Assembly: GCA_027484405.1 (NCBI GenBank)
Contig: JAIXTA010000110.1
Coordinates: 1 to 64,000 of the forward strand
Reading direction: 5' to 3'
DNA: 64,000 nt
From: Burkholderiales bacterium
GTDB lineage: Bacteria > Pseudomonadota > Gammaproteobacteria > Burkholderiales > Burkholderiaceae_C
Positions within the stretch are counted from its first letter, which is position 1, and each line of letters opens with the position of its first letter. Shown piece after piece: positions 9,981-19,600 of this stretch. Position numbers and translations under genes: made by a program. The notes beneath the pieces were generated by a model, which did not search any database, was not told the origin of the DNA, and worked only from the letters and a program-made list of their open reading frames with translations.

Positions 9981-11105
9981 ATGCTCTATCACCGCGCCTT
10001 CACCGCAGAGCTCCGAACCCTGGCGCTGGGCGTCTTTGCCACCCTGTTCATCATCACGACGACGATGGCGCTGATCCGCGTGCTGGGTCAGGCGGCCAGC
10101 GGCCGGCTCGATCCGCAGAGCGTGTTCCTGATTCTGGGGTTCACCTTGCTGAACTACCTGCCGATGATGCTGAATCTGTCCGTCTTCGTTGCGGTGCTGA
10201 TGGTGCTCACGCGCATGTACCGCGACAGCGAGATGGTGGTCTGGACGGCCTCCGGTGTGTCCTTGTGGAACTGGGTCCGGCCTGTGCTGCGCTTTGTGCT
10301 GCCCGTGGCCTTTCTGTCCCTGTTTGTGGGCATGGTCGTCGCCCCCTGGGCGAATCAGCAGATTGCGGTGTACCGCGACACCTTCCAGAAGCGTGACGAT
10401 GTCTCTCGCATGGCTGCTGGCCAGTTCCGAGAATCCGCCAGTGGTCAGCGCGTGTTCTACGTGCAGTCGATCGACGAGCAGAGCAACCAGGTGCGCAATG
10501 TCTTCATCCGTCTCAATGAGCCGGGCCGCACCGGTCTGGTGGTCGCCAGCCGCGGACGGATCGAGATCCGCGATGGCGTGCGCTTTCTGATCCTGGATGA
10601 AGGGCGGCGCTATGAACTGGCGGCCGGCCAGGCCGATGCGCGCCTCATGGAGTTCGGCCGGTACACCATCCGGCTGGACGACCGGCCGATGCAGCTCTCC
10701 GAGCTCAACAGCCCCAAGCTCACGGGCACCTGGGCGTTGCTGAGCAAGCCGGAGCCTCCATACAGGGGAGAGTTGTTCTGGCGTCTGTCCCTGCCGCTGG
10801 TGGGTGTGCTGCTCGCGCTGATGGCACTGCCCCTGTCCTACTTCAACCCCCGCTCGGGGCGTGCCACGCCCTTCATCATTGCGCTGCTCGTCTTTGCCAC
10901 CTATGTGAATCTGGCGACGCTGATGCAGTCGCGTGTGGCCTCGGGCAAGAGCGATCTTGGGCCGGCGATGCTCGTGCTGCACGGCACCGTGCTGGTGGCG
11001 GCGCTGGTGTTCACGGCGCTGCGTGACCAGCCCAAGGGACGCGGGCTCCTTGCCTGGGGGCGCGACTGGTTCAGTGCGCGCCGGCGCTCCGGAGTGGCGC
11101 CATGA
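9981..11105 (+). CDS. lptF: LPS export ABC transporter permease LptF
   Basis: One of the two inner-membrane permeases of the LptB2FG complex that extracts lipopolysaccharide and feeds it to the LptC/A/D bridge. The 374-residue product starts MLYHRAFTAELRTLALGVFATLFI and has the expected topology: two N-terminal membrane segments, a large periplasmic beta-jellyroll (about residues 130-260), and C-terminal segments (RLSLPLVGVLLALMALPLSYFNPRSGR). ATG 9981 is preferred over an upstream in-frame start because the family begins with YxRxxxxE just here. It overlaps lptG by 4 bp (ATGA), so the two are translationally coupled. Confidence 0.95.
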   Translation: MLYHRAFTAELRTLALGVFATLFIITTTMALIRVLGQAASGRLDPQSVFLILGFTLLNYLPMMLNLSVFVAVLMVLTRMYRDSEMVVWTASGVSLWNWVRPVLRFVLPVAFLSLFVGMVVAPWANQQIAVYRDTFQKRDDVSRMAAGQFRESASGQRVFYVQSIDEQSNQVRNVFIRLNEPGRTGLVVASRGRIEIRDGVRFLILDEGRRYELAAGQADARLMEFGRYTIRLDDRPMQLSELNSPKLTGTWALLSKPEPPYRGELFWRLSLPLVGVLLALMALPLSYFNPRSGRATPFIIALLVFATYVNLATLMQSRVASGKSDLGPAMLVLHGTVLVAALVFTALRDQPKGRGLLAWGRDWFSARRRSGVAP

Positions 11106-12235
11106 AGCTTCGTGCGCCCCCCGTGGCGCTGCTGTATCTCGCCCGCAACATGGCGCACATGACCGCGCTCACCCTGCTGGCCTTCATCACGCTGTTCCTG
11201 TTCTTCGGCATCCTCGACGAGATCGACAAGGTCGGCCGAGGCACCTACACGCTTGCCCGGATGCTGACCTGGTCGATCCTGCAGGTTCCGGCCAACATCG
11301 CGGAGCTGGCTCCTGTTTCAGCACTGATTGGCGGCATTGTGGCCCTGGCGCAACTGGCCAGCGGCAGCGAGATCACCATCCTGCGGGCAGCGGGCTTGTC
11401 CACGCGGCGGCTTGCGTTGTGGATCGTGCTCATCGCCTTGCCGTATGCAGCTGTGGTCTGGCTGATCTCCGATGTGGTGACTCCCTGGTCGGTGCAGCGC
11501 GCCGAGGCCTTGCGACTCTCCGCGCTGCAGGTGGCGGCGGGTCAGGAGCTGTCGAGCGGGCGCTGGCTCAAGGACAACACGGGCCTGGCGCCCGGTTTCA
11601 CCCGCTACGCCAATGCGGGTGGCCTGCAGTCCGACGGGCGGATCCAGCGCGTGAGCCTCTACGAGTTTGATGCCGAACGGCGCCTGACCCGCGTGATCAC
11701 CGCGGCGCGCGGCGACGTGGCCGAGGGTGGCTGGATGCTGCACGAGGTTCAGGAGGTCCGGTTCGCGCGTGCGCTCGGCCCGTTGGGCGAATCGGTCTCT
11801 GCGCAGGCAACCCAGGCGACATCCTGGATGTGGAATACCGCGGTCTCGCCGCGGGTCTTTGGCTCGATTTCGCGAACTGCCGAAGAGATGAGCCTGGTCG
11901 AACTGGGCCGCACCATCCGCTTCCTGGCGGAAAACCAGCAGCGCACCACGCAACTCGAGCAGGCCTTCTATCAGAAGCTGTTTGTGCCGCTGTCGATCAT
12001 CGTCATGCTGCTGCTGGCCCTGCCTTTCGCTTTTCTGCAGTCACGCGCCGGGGGCGTCAGTGCCAAGATGTTCGTCGGCATTCTGCTCGGCGTGCTGTTT
12101 CACACGCTCAATCGGCTGTTCTCGCACCTCGGCAACCTCAACACCTGGCCGCCGTTCATTACCGCAATCGCGCCGCTGCTGGTGGGGCTGATGCTTGCGG
12201 CCGTGCTGCTCTGGTGGGTGCAGCGCACGCGTTGA
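11102..12235 (+). CDS. lptG: LPS export ABC transporter permease LptG
   Basis: The partner permease of LptF in LPS export. The 377-residue protein has N-terminal membrane segments (LLYLARNMAHMTALTLLAFITLFLFF), a coupling region (LTWSILQVPANIAELAPVSALIGGIVALAQLASGSEITILRAAGLS), a periplasmic jellyroll and a C-terminal membrane pair (FVPLSIIVMLLLALPFAF...). GSEITILRAAG is the hallmark of the LptF/LptG family. Its ATG overlaps the lptF stop. After it comes a 480-bp gap before cysB. Confidence 0.95.
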   Translation: MKLRAPPVALLYLARNMAHMTALTLLAFITLFLFFGILDEIDKVGRGTYTLARMLTWSILQVPANIAELAPVSALIGGIVALAQLASGSEITILRAAGLSTRRLALWIVLIALPYAAVVWLISDVVTPWSVQRAEALRLSALQVAAGQELSSGRWLKDNTGLAPGFTRYANAGGLQSDGRIQRVSLYEFDAERRLTRVITAARGDVAEGGWMLHEVQEVRFARALGPLGESVSAQATQATSWMWNTAVSPRVFGSISRTAEEMSLVELGRTIRFLAENQQRTTQLEQAFYQKLFVPLSIIVMLLLALPFAFLQSRAGGVSAKMFVGILLGVLFHTLNRLFSHLGNLNTWPPFITAIAPLLVGLMLAAVLLWWVQRTR

Positions 12236-12717
12236 CTGGCGGCACGCGGCACATTCGGTCGCAATGCCCGACTGCCTTAGTAGGCCAATTGGGCTTGGCT
12301 CCGGGTGCGTGCTGCGTCGATGAAGCCACCGAGCAGAGCCGTGCAGCAGCGCCTGTCCTTGCCATGCAACAGCCCCCCTGTCTACCGCACGGTAGTGACA
12401 TTTAGAGTGCGTTTCACTGGACGGAAGGAATTGCGTTCACTATGCTTGTTTTGCTTTGAGTTTGAGTCAGCGTCGCGGCAACGCACCTGGCTTGAATTCG
12501 AGGAGGAGGAGAGGCAGCTCTGCTGCCCTTTTGAAGCGCATCCCCAGGGATGCGCTTTTTTTTGCCCGCGTCCCTGCATGCGCCGGGTGCTCACCCGGCA
12601 TCGCGAAGAATGCTCATGCCGGCCGGGCATGTTGTCTTGGTGGCGCGCTTGCTACCCTGCTGGACTGCGCCGAAGGGCGCACCTGCCTTCGACTTCGATG
12701 GATTCCAGACCGCTGCC
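12236..12717 (+). other. Structured non-coding interval upstream of cysB
   Basis: No coding gene is supported in these 482 bp. I see a hairpin GGCAGC-TCT-GCTGCC at 12513-12527, an intrinsic-terminator structure at 12534-12563 (listed separately), and an 8-bp perfect hairpin GCCGGGTG-CT-CACCCGGC at 12582-12599. The order hairpin, terminator, hairpin on the plus strand suggests either a small RNA ending at about 12563 or a long cysB leader with premature termination. The mini-ORF at 12442-12459 (MLVLL) has no informative codon run. Confidence 0.45.
12534..12563 (+). terminator. Intrinsic terminator in the lptG-cysB gap
   Basis: Arms AAGCGCATCCC (12534-12544) and GGGATGCGCTT (12547-12557) can form a GC-rich stem, opened at the tip to leave a workable loop. 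An eight-T run follows at 12556-12563. It lies about 300 bp after lptG and 155 bp before the cysB start, so it may end a short transcript rather than the lptFG mRNA. Confidence 0.75.
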
Positions 12718-13647
12718 ATGAACCTGCTGCAGATGCGTGCCGTACGAGAGATCGTGCGGCAGAAGTTCTCCCTGACCCGTGCCGCCGACATGCTGATGGC
12801 CTCGCAGCCGGGGGTGTCCAAGTCGATTGCGGAGTTCGAGCAGGAGCTGGGTTTTGCGGTGTTCCAGCGCCACGGCAAGCGCCTGACGGGCCTGACCGGG
12901 CCGGGCGCCGAGGTCATCAAGGTGGTCGACCGGATCCTCAACGAGGTGGAAAACCTCAAGCGCGTCGGCCACGAGTACGCCAACGAGGACAGCGGCCGGC
13001 TGGTGATTGCCACCACCCACACCCAGGCGCGCTACTTCCTGCCCAAGGTGCTGGCCGAGTTCCGCACGCGCTATCCCAAGGTGCAGCTGTCTTTGCTGCA
13101 GGGTACGCCGCGCCAGATCGGCGACTGGGTCACGCACGGCCAGGCCGACATCGGCGTGGCCACCGAGGCGCTCACGCTCTTCGACAACCTGGTCACGCTG
13201 CCCTGCTACAGCTGGCAGCACGTGGTGCTGGCACCGGCCGGCCATGCCCTGCTCAAGCACGCCAAGGACCTGGAGCTCAAGCACATCGCGCGGCACCCGA
13301 TCGTGACCTACGAAAGCCAGTTCACCGGCCGCGGCCGGATCGACATGGCCTTCGGCGGTCAGAACATCAAGCCGCACATCGTGCTCGAAGCCATCGACGC
13401 AGACGTGATCAAGACCTACGTCCAGATGGGACTGGGCGTGGGCATCATCGCCGAGATGGCCTATGAGCCGGATCGCGACCAGCCGCTGCAGGCCATCCCC
13501 GCCGGGCACCTGTTCGGCACGCACACCTCGCGCCTGGCGGTGCGCCGCGGCGTGTTCATGCGCGACTTCACGGTCGAGGCGGTGCGCCTGATGGCACCGA
13601 AGGTCGACCGCGAGCAGCTCATGGGCCTGGTCGGCGCCAAGGACTGA
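12718..13647 (+). CDS. cysB: LysR-type regulator of sulfur assimilation CysB
   Basis: CysB activates cysteine-synthesis and sulfate-assimilation genes in response to acetylserine. The 309-residue product opens MNLLQMRAVREIVRQKFSLTRAADMLMASQPGVSKSIAEFEQELGFAVFQRHGKRL, a winged helix-turn-helix characteristic of CysB/Cbl with Q-x-x-V-S-K-x-I. The effector domain includes IATTHTQARYFLPKVLAEFRTRYP, the conserved CysB ligand-binding TTHTQARY. ATG 12718 is chosen because the family begins here; the frame stays open upstream but the sequence overlaps the hairpins. Cbl is the alternative, but a single copy in this position is usually called cysB. Confidence 0.92.
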   Translation: MNLLQMRAVREIVRQKFSLTRAADMLMASQPGVSKSIAEFEQELGFAVFQRHGKRLTGLTGPGAEVIKVVDRILNEVENLKRVGHEYANEDSGRLVIATTHTQARYFLPKVLAEFRTRYPKVQLSLLQGTPRQIGDWVTHGQADIGVATEALTLFDNLVTLPCYSWQHVVLAPAGHALLKHAKDLELKHIARHPIVTYESQFTGRGRIDMAFGGQNIKPHIVLEAIDADVIKTYVQMGLGVGIIAEMAYEPDRDQPLQAIPAGHLFGTHTSRLAVRRGVFMRDFTVEAVRLMAPKVDREQLMGLVGAKD

Positions 13648-13839
13648 GCGCGCAGCCAGCTGCGACAGGTCAGTCTTGCCGGGATACGTCGGCATGAGAT
13701 GCGCTGCCAGATCTTGTTCTCAAAATCTCCCGAGATCCGCATGCCTGCTGCGGAAAGTGGGGTATTGGCATATTCAAACAGATGTTGAAAATGCTCTGCT
13801 TTATGAGGCGCTTATCAACGTTTGTTTGATAATCAGCGA

Positions 13840-16500
13840 CTAGCGGGCTTCTGGAAACGCCAGCCCGCAGGCCGCCACAAAGGCGCGGATGGCGCTGCGG
13901 TGCCGGTCGGCTTCGGCCGGCGCCATGCGTGCCACCTCGGCGCCGCGCAGCCGCAGCACGTGCTGCAGGCCGCGCAGGGTCCGGTAGCCCTCGCGCGCGG
14001 CGTCCGCCAGTGCGGCCGGTACCAGACCGTGGGTGCCGAGCCGGCCGGCGAGCGCCAGGGTGCCGACGTTCTCCAGCAGGTCCGGGTGCCGGCTGGCGTG
14101 CGCCAGCACCATGGCCTGCACCGCAAATTCCATGTCCACCAGCCCGCCGGGGTCGTGCTTGAGGTCGAAGTCCGGCGTCTTGTTCGGGTGGCCCTCAAGC
14201 ACGCGCCGGCGCATGGCGCTGACCTCGCGCACCACCTCGGCGGCATCGCGCTCTGCGCCCAGTGTGCGGCGCCGCCAGGTCTCGAACCAGTCGCCCAGCG
14301 CGGCGTCGCCGGTGACGAAGCGCGCCCGCGTCAACGCCTGCTTCTCCCAGAGGGCCGAGGTCTCGTGGTAGCGCTCGAAGGCGCTGCGCGGCGTGACCAG
14401 AAGCCCCGCATTGCCATCCGGCCGCAGGCGCAGATCGACCTCGAACAGCCGGCCCGAGGTGGTGGCCAGGCTCAGCCAGCTCTGCAGGCGCTGCGCCCAG
14501 CGCGTCAGGCGCTCCACCTCGTCGGGCGCGCCATCGCTCACGAGCACCAGATCCAGGTCGCTGGCGTAACCCATTTCCTTGGCTCCCAGACGGCCGTAGC
14601 CCAGCACGGCCAGTGCCGGGCGCGGGCTGTCGATCTTCAGGGCGCGCCAGGCGCAGTCCAGGGCGCGGGCGAGCAGGCGGTCAGCGAGCAGGGACAGCTC
14701 GTCGGAGATGGCCTCCACCGGCGTAGCGCCTTCCAGGTCGAGTGCGAGGATGCGCAGCACCTGGGCATGGTGCGCGTCGCGCAGCACGTTCATGTGCCGC
14801 TCGGTATCGAGCTCGCCGCCCAGCTGCGCGTCGAGCTCCGCGTCGAAGCCAGTCCAGTCGATGCCGCGCGAGCCGATGCGCGGATCGATCAGCTCGTCGA
14901 GCAGGATGGGGTGCCGGGTCAGGTAGTCGGCGGCAAAGGGACTGGCCTGCACGAGGCGCGCCACGCGATCCATCACCGGCGGATGCGCGATCAGCAGGTC
15001 GAGGTAGGTCCGACGCTTCATGATGGTCTGCGCCAGGCGCGCCGCCCGGGTAAATGCCTCGTTGCCGGCGTCGTCCTGCGCAAAGCGGTCATCGAAGGCG
15101 GAAAGCACGGCCTCGAGCTTGCGCTGCGTGGTTTCGCTTTCGCGGTTGGCGGCTGTCAGCCAGGTCAGGATGCGCGACGGTGTCTCGCCGGTCCGGGTGC
15201 CCAGCTGCGTGCTGCGCGCGGCCAGCGGCGCGGGCAGAATCAGGTCGAAGAGCTGCGCCACGCGGCTGCGCATGGTGCCCAGTGCGTCATCAAAGGCTGC
15301 CAGCGATTCGAAGCCCATCAGCTCGGCAAGCTGCGCGCGATGCGCATCTTCCGGTGGAATGGCGTGGGTCTGCCGGTCGGCGACGTACTGCACCGCATGC
15401 TCGATGCGTCGCAGCAGCACGTACGCACGATCGAGAAAGCCGGCGTGCTCGGCATCGAGCCGGCCCGAGCTTGCCAGTCGGGTGAGCAGGGTGCGTGTGG
15501 CCGGGATGCGCAGCCAGGGGTTGCGCCCGCCATGCGTGATGGCCAGGCCCTGCGCGATGAACTCGATCTCGCGGATGCCTCCACGTCCCAGCTTCACGTC
15601 GGCATCGCCAAATGCGGCCGTCGCCCGCGCCTTGAGCTGCGCGGCGCGGCGTTGCTCGCCGATTCGCGCCGCCAGATCGCGCAAGCCGTCGATGGTGGTG
15701 TAGTCGGTGTATCTGCGGAACACGAAGGCCTGGCGCATCTCGTCCAATCGTTGACAGGCGGCCGAAAAGGCCGGCGCAGACATGGATACCGGAGCATTCA
15801 CCACCCGCGCCTTGAGCCAGGCGCAGCGTTCCCAGAAGCGCCCGTGCGCCATGAAGTAGTGCTCGAGGGCGTCCAGGGTGATCACCCGCGGACCGACGTC
15901 ACCAAAGGGGCGCAGCCGCGTATCCACTCGGAACACGAAATCACGGCCGACTTCCGTCCTGAGCAAGGTTGCCAGCCGATCGGCCACGTGCGCGTGGAAC
16001 TCCAGTGCATCGTGATCCGTGTCTGCGCCCGGCTGGATGGCTTGGCCGTTGCACGGAATGGCCAGCACCAGGTCGATGTCGGAAGACACGTTCAACTCGC
16101 CGGCACCCAGCTTGCCCATGCCGATGACCAGCAGGTCGATCGGCTGGCCGTCGGCATCGAGCGGGCGTCCCATGCGCCGTTCTGCGTCAGTCACCAGCGC
16201 CGGCAGCAAGGCATCGATGGCCAGGGACGCAAAGTGCGTCATGGCCGACTCGATCTCGACCAGGGGCGCGTCGTGTGCGAGGTCGCGCCAGGCGAGCGTG
16301 GCAATCAGCCAGCGCCGCAGGCTGCGCAGTTCTCGCGCCAGCGCCGCAGCGTCGTGCTGCTCATGCGCGGGAAGGGTCTGCAGGCGCTGGCGCCAGGCGA
16401 GGGTGATGCGATCAGTGCTCAGTGGCTGTTCGGCGTTGGTTCGCTCGTCGTCAGCAAGCTGGCGCGCGGGCGCGCTCCAATCGGAAACACGGTCGTTCAT
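13840..16500 (-). CDS. glnE: Glutamine synthetase adenylyltransferase / adenylyl-removase
   Basis: GlnE switches glutamine synthetase off by adenylylation and on by phosphorolysis, under control of PII and glutamine. The 886-residue protein has both catalytic halves in order: an N-terminal nucleotidyltransferase fold with GMGKLGAGELNVSSDIDLV and a C-terminal one with GYGRLGAKEMGYASDLDLVLV, each with the DxD pair. The start is put at ATG 16500 (MNDRVSDWSAPAR); an extension to 16596 has no family-like sequence. No clear Shine-Dalgarno is visible. It is a single gene between cysB and divergent yhdP. The 192 bp after its stop are AT-rich compared with the surroundings. Confidence 0.95.
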   Translation of the reverse strand: MNDRVSDWSAPARQLADDERTNAEQPLSTDRITLAWRQRLQTLPAHEQHDAAALARELRSLRRWLIATLAWRDLAHDAPLVEIESAMTHFASLAIDALLPALVTDAERRMGRPLDADGQPIDLLVIGMGKLGAGELNVSSDIDLVLAIPCNGQAIQPGADTDHDALEFHAHVADRLATLLRTEVGRDFVFRVDTRLRPFGDVGPRVITLDALEHYFMAHGRFWERCAWLKARVVNAPVSMSAPAFSAACQRLDEMRQAFVFRRYTDYTTIDGLRDLAARIGEQRRAAQLKARATAAFGDADVKLGRGGIREIEFIAQGLAITHGGRNPWLRIPATRTLLTRLASSGRLDAEHAGFLDRAYVLLRRIEHAVQYVADRQTHAIPPEDAHRAQLAELMGFESLAAFDDALGTMRSRVAQLFDLILPAPLAARSTQLGTRTGETPSRILTWLTAANRESETTQRKLEAVLSAFDDRFAQDDAGNEAFTRAARLAQTIMKRRTYLDLLIAHPPVMDRVARLVQASPFAADYLTRHPILLDELIDPRIGSRGIDWTGFDAELDAQLGGELDTERHMNVLRDAHHAQVLRILALDLEGATPVEAISDELSLLADRLLARALDCAWRALKIDSPRPALAVLGYGRLGAKEMGYASDLDLVLVSDGAPDEVERLTRWAQRLQSWLSLATTSGRLFEVDLRLRPDGNAGLLVTPRSAFERYHETSALWEKQALTRARFVTGDAALGDWFETWRRRTLGAERDAAEVVREVSAMRRRVLEGHPNKTPDFDLKHDPGGLVDMEFAVQAMVLAHASRHPDLLENVGTLALAGRLGTHGLVPAALADAAREGYRTLRGLQHVLRLRGAEVARMAPAEADRHRSAIRAFVAACGLAFPEAR

Positions 16501-16687
16501 CGCTGAGTGTGAGTTGGATGATCGGGCCGCGCGCCGCTGTGTTCGTGGCAAGCAAGGGCGATGCGCGCGACACAATCCATGGGTGGGGGAAGCCAAGCAT
16601 ACAAATGGTTACGGCACGGTCGTCCGGTGGACCGATTCTCGCGAGCGTTGAGATGAAACCGTCCTCGTAGAATCGGGTCACAACTCC

Positions 16688-19600
16688 ATGACAGACGCCG
16701 TACGAACACCCCCGCCAACTGCGCGCAGCAGCGCCGCCTGGCGTGCAATCCTCAGCCCCGCGCTGGGGCGGGGCTGTCTGAAGGGGCTGTGCGTCGCGGG
16801 CTGGGTGTTGCTGGGGCTCTATGTCGGCTTTCTGGTGCTGGTCCTGGTGCTGCGGCACGTGGTGCTGCCCCGTGTCGACGAACAGCGGCCGTGGATCGAG
16901 CAGCGCTTGTCCGACGCAACCGGCGCGCAGATCCGACTTGGGCGTGTCGATGCGCGGCTCGCGGGCATCTGGCCTGAACTCAGCATCGATCAAGTCGAAG
17001 TGCGCGATGCACAGGGCCAACTGCGGATGCAGTGGTCGCGCGTCGATGCCGTGCTGGCCTGGGAGTCGGTGCTCAAGTTGCAGCCGATTTTCCACCGGCT
17101 TCAGGTCCGCGGACCCGCACTGGATGTGCGGCGCCGTGCCGACGGGCGGTTCGAGGTGGCTGGCTTCGTGCTGGATCCGGCGCGCGGTGACGGAGATGGC
17201 AGGGGCCTGCGTTGGCTGCTCGCACAGCATGAGATCGCGCTGACGGGCGGCGCACTGCGCTGGACGGATGAGGTTGCGGGAACCGCCCCCATTGCCTTCC
17301 AGAACGTCAACCTGCTCGCCCAGAACCGGGGTCTGACGCACCGCCTCGGACTGCAGGCCGACCCGGTCGACAAGGGCATCGAGCCGCTCGACCTGCGTGC
17401 GCAGTTCACACACCGCCTGCTGCGCCCTGTGGATGACGTGCGCAACTGGCGCGGGCAGGTTTTCGTGCAGCTTGATCGTGCAGACATTGCTGGGGTGCTG
17501 CGGCGCATTCCCCTGCCGGCGCTCGGTGGGCTGACCGTGACCCAGGGGCAGGGTGCGGTCCGCGGATGGGTGGACTTTGATGCGCTGCGAATCACCCAGG
17601 TCACGGCCGATGTCCAGCTCAGTCGGCTGGTGCTCAAGTTCGCGCCAGACCTTGCGCCGCTCGAGCTGTCGGCGCTCAGCGGCCGAATCGAAGGCAGGCA
17701 GCTCGCGGCAGAGAGTCTCGCCCACGAGGTCAGCGTTCGTGGGCTCACCCTGACCCTTCCCGATGGGCGCATGCCGGCACCCATGAACCTGGCGGAGCGC
17801 TTCGTCCCTGCAAGCCAGCGTGCCGGCGCCCAGGGCATGGTCTCTGCGGAGGCACTGGATCTTGCCTTGCTGCACGAGCTGTCTGAACGTCTCCCCCTCA
17901 GTCCGGTCGTGCGTTCTGCGCTGGCGGCCTTCGAGCCCCAGGGGCGTGTCGGGCAGTTGAGCGTCGAGTGGCAGGTACCGCAGCCCGGCACACCTGAGGC
18001 TGTGACCCGCTACAAGGCGCGCGGTGATTTTGAAGGGCTTGGATTGCGCGCCCAGCCAGACCGTAGCGTGCTGGCAAAACTGCTGACGCCGGAGTTGGCG
18101 CGCAGCAACCCGCCGGCCTCCGCGGCCGCGCAGCTCGATGCCTCGACCAAACCCCTGCCGATCATCGGTCTGCCAGGATTCTCAAATCTAAGTGGCCGCT
18201 TCGCCGCGACGGAATCCGGTGGCGAGCTCAGTCTGGCCAGCCGAGGCGTGGTGCTGGAGTTTCCCGGGGTCTTCGAGGCGCCGGTTCTGCCTGCGACCGA
18301 CGTTGGTGCCACGGCACGATGGAAGCTGGTCGCGGGCCGGCTGGAGGTTGAGGTGCCACAGCTGCGCTTTGCCAACGCAGATGCTGCAGGCGACCTCAAA
18401 GCCAGCTATCGGAGTCCGTCGGTCGGGCAATCTGGCCCGGGTGAGCTGACCCTGACTGGCGCGCTGGCGCGAGCCGAGCTTCGTGCGGTACATCGATATC
18501 TTCCGGCTCGCCTGCCGGAAGCGACGCGGCATTGGGTGCGCGACGCGCTGCTTTCAGGACGGGCAAGGGACGTGCAGTTTCGTCTCAAGGGCGATCTGAA
18601 GGACTTTCCTTTCGCGCCCGATGCACAGGGACGCAGCAGCGGCGAGTTCCAGGTGAGTGCCCGAGTGCAGGATGCGGCGCTTGACTACGTCCGCCAGACG
18701 CCGAACCCGGAGCAGCGCTGGCTACCGCTTGAAGACATTGACGCGCAGTTCGTCATGGATCGCACACGCATGGAGGTACGCCGCGCCAGTGCGCGTGTCC
18801 TCGAGACTCGATTGAGCAACGTGACGGTGCTCATTCCGGACCTGAATGCCACGGCGCAGCGCCCGATGATCATCTCGGGCGACACGCAGGGGCCTGGTCA
18901 GGATCTCGTCCGGTATGTCAACGCCAGCCCCATCAGCGGATGGATCGGGCAGTTCACCCGAAACACCGAGATCGCCGGCAATGCCGGCCTGCGCCTGCGC
19001 CTGAGCATCCCGATGGCCGATTCGGCGCGTACCGAGGTCCAGGGCAGCTTGAAGCTGGCCAACAACGCCGTCCGGCTCGACGCGGCGCTGCCCGTGTTCG
19101 AGGACACCACGGCGACCCTGGACTTCACGGAGCGAACCTTGCGGCTGCGCGATGGCCGGGCGACGGTCTATGGCGGCCCTGTGAGCTTTAGCGGCGGCTC
19201 GCAGGCCGAAGGTGGCTTGCAGTTCCGCGGTGAGGGGCTGGCGCGCGTCAGCGAGGCCAAGGCGATCGTCGGCGAGCCCACCTTGATGCGCTTGATCGAT
19301 GCAGCCAACGGGCAGTTCCGCTACAGCGTGCAGGTGGACAGCCGCGCGGGTGCCACTTCGGTCGCGCTGCGCAGTGACCTGCAGGGGGTGAGCTTTGACC
19401 TGCCAGGCGTGTTGAGAAAGCAGAGCGCTGAATCTCTGCCGCTCTTGGTGAGCATCGTTCCTCAACGCCCCGCTGCGCAGCCCGCCAGCGACGAGCTGCT
19501 CGTCGAACTGGGCAGCACCCTTGCGGTGCGGTTGCAGCGTCAGCGCAGTCCACAGGGTGGCATGGCGATCGTGCGGGGCGGCATCGGCGTGAACAACGAG

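Noticed and set aside
12442-12459. Mini-ORF MLVLL as a cysB leader peptide
   Set aside because: Only five codons, no Cys or other informative run, and no pairing segment overlapping it.
13812-13832. AT-rich hairpin TTATCAA/TTGATAA after glnE as terminator
   Set aside because: The stem is short and AT-only, with no T-run in the right place.
13822-16506. Plus-strand open frame of about 890 codons
   Set aside because: It is the antisense shadow of glnE; the minus-strand frame has clear motifs and the plus translation is low-complexity with no domain.
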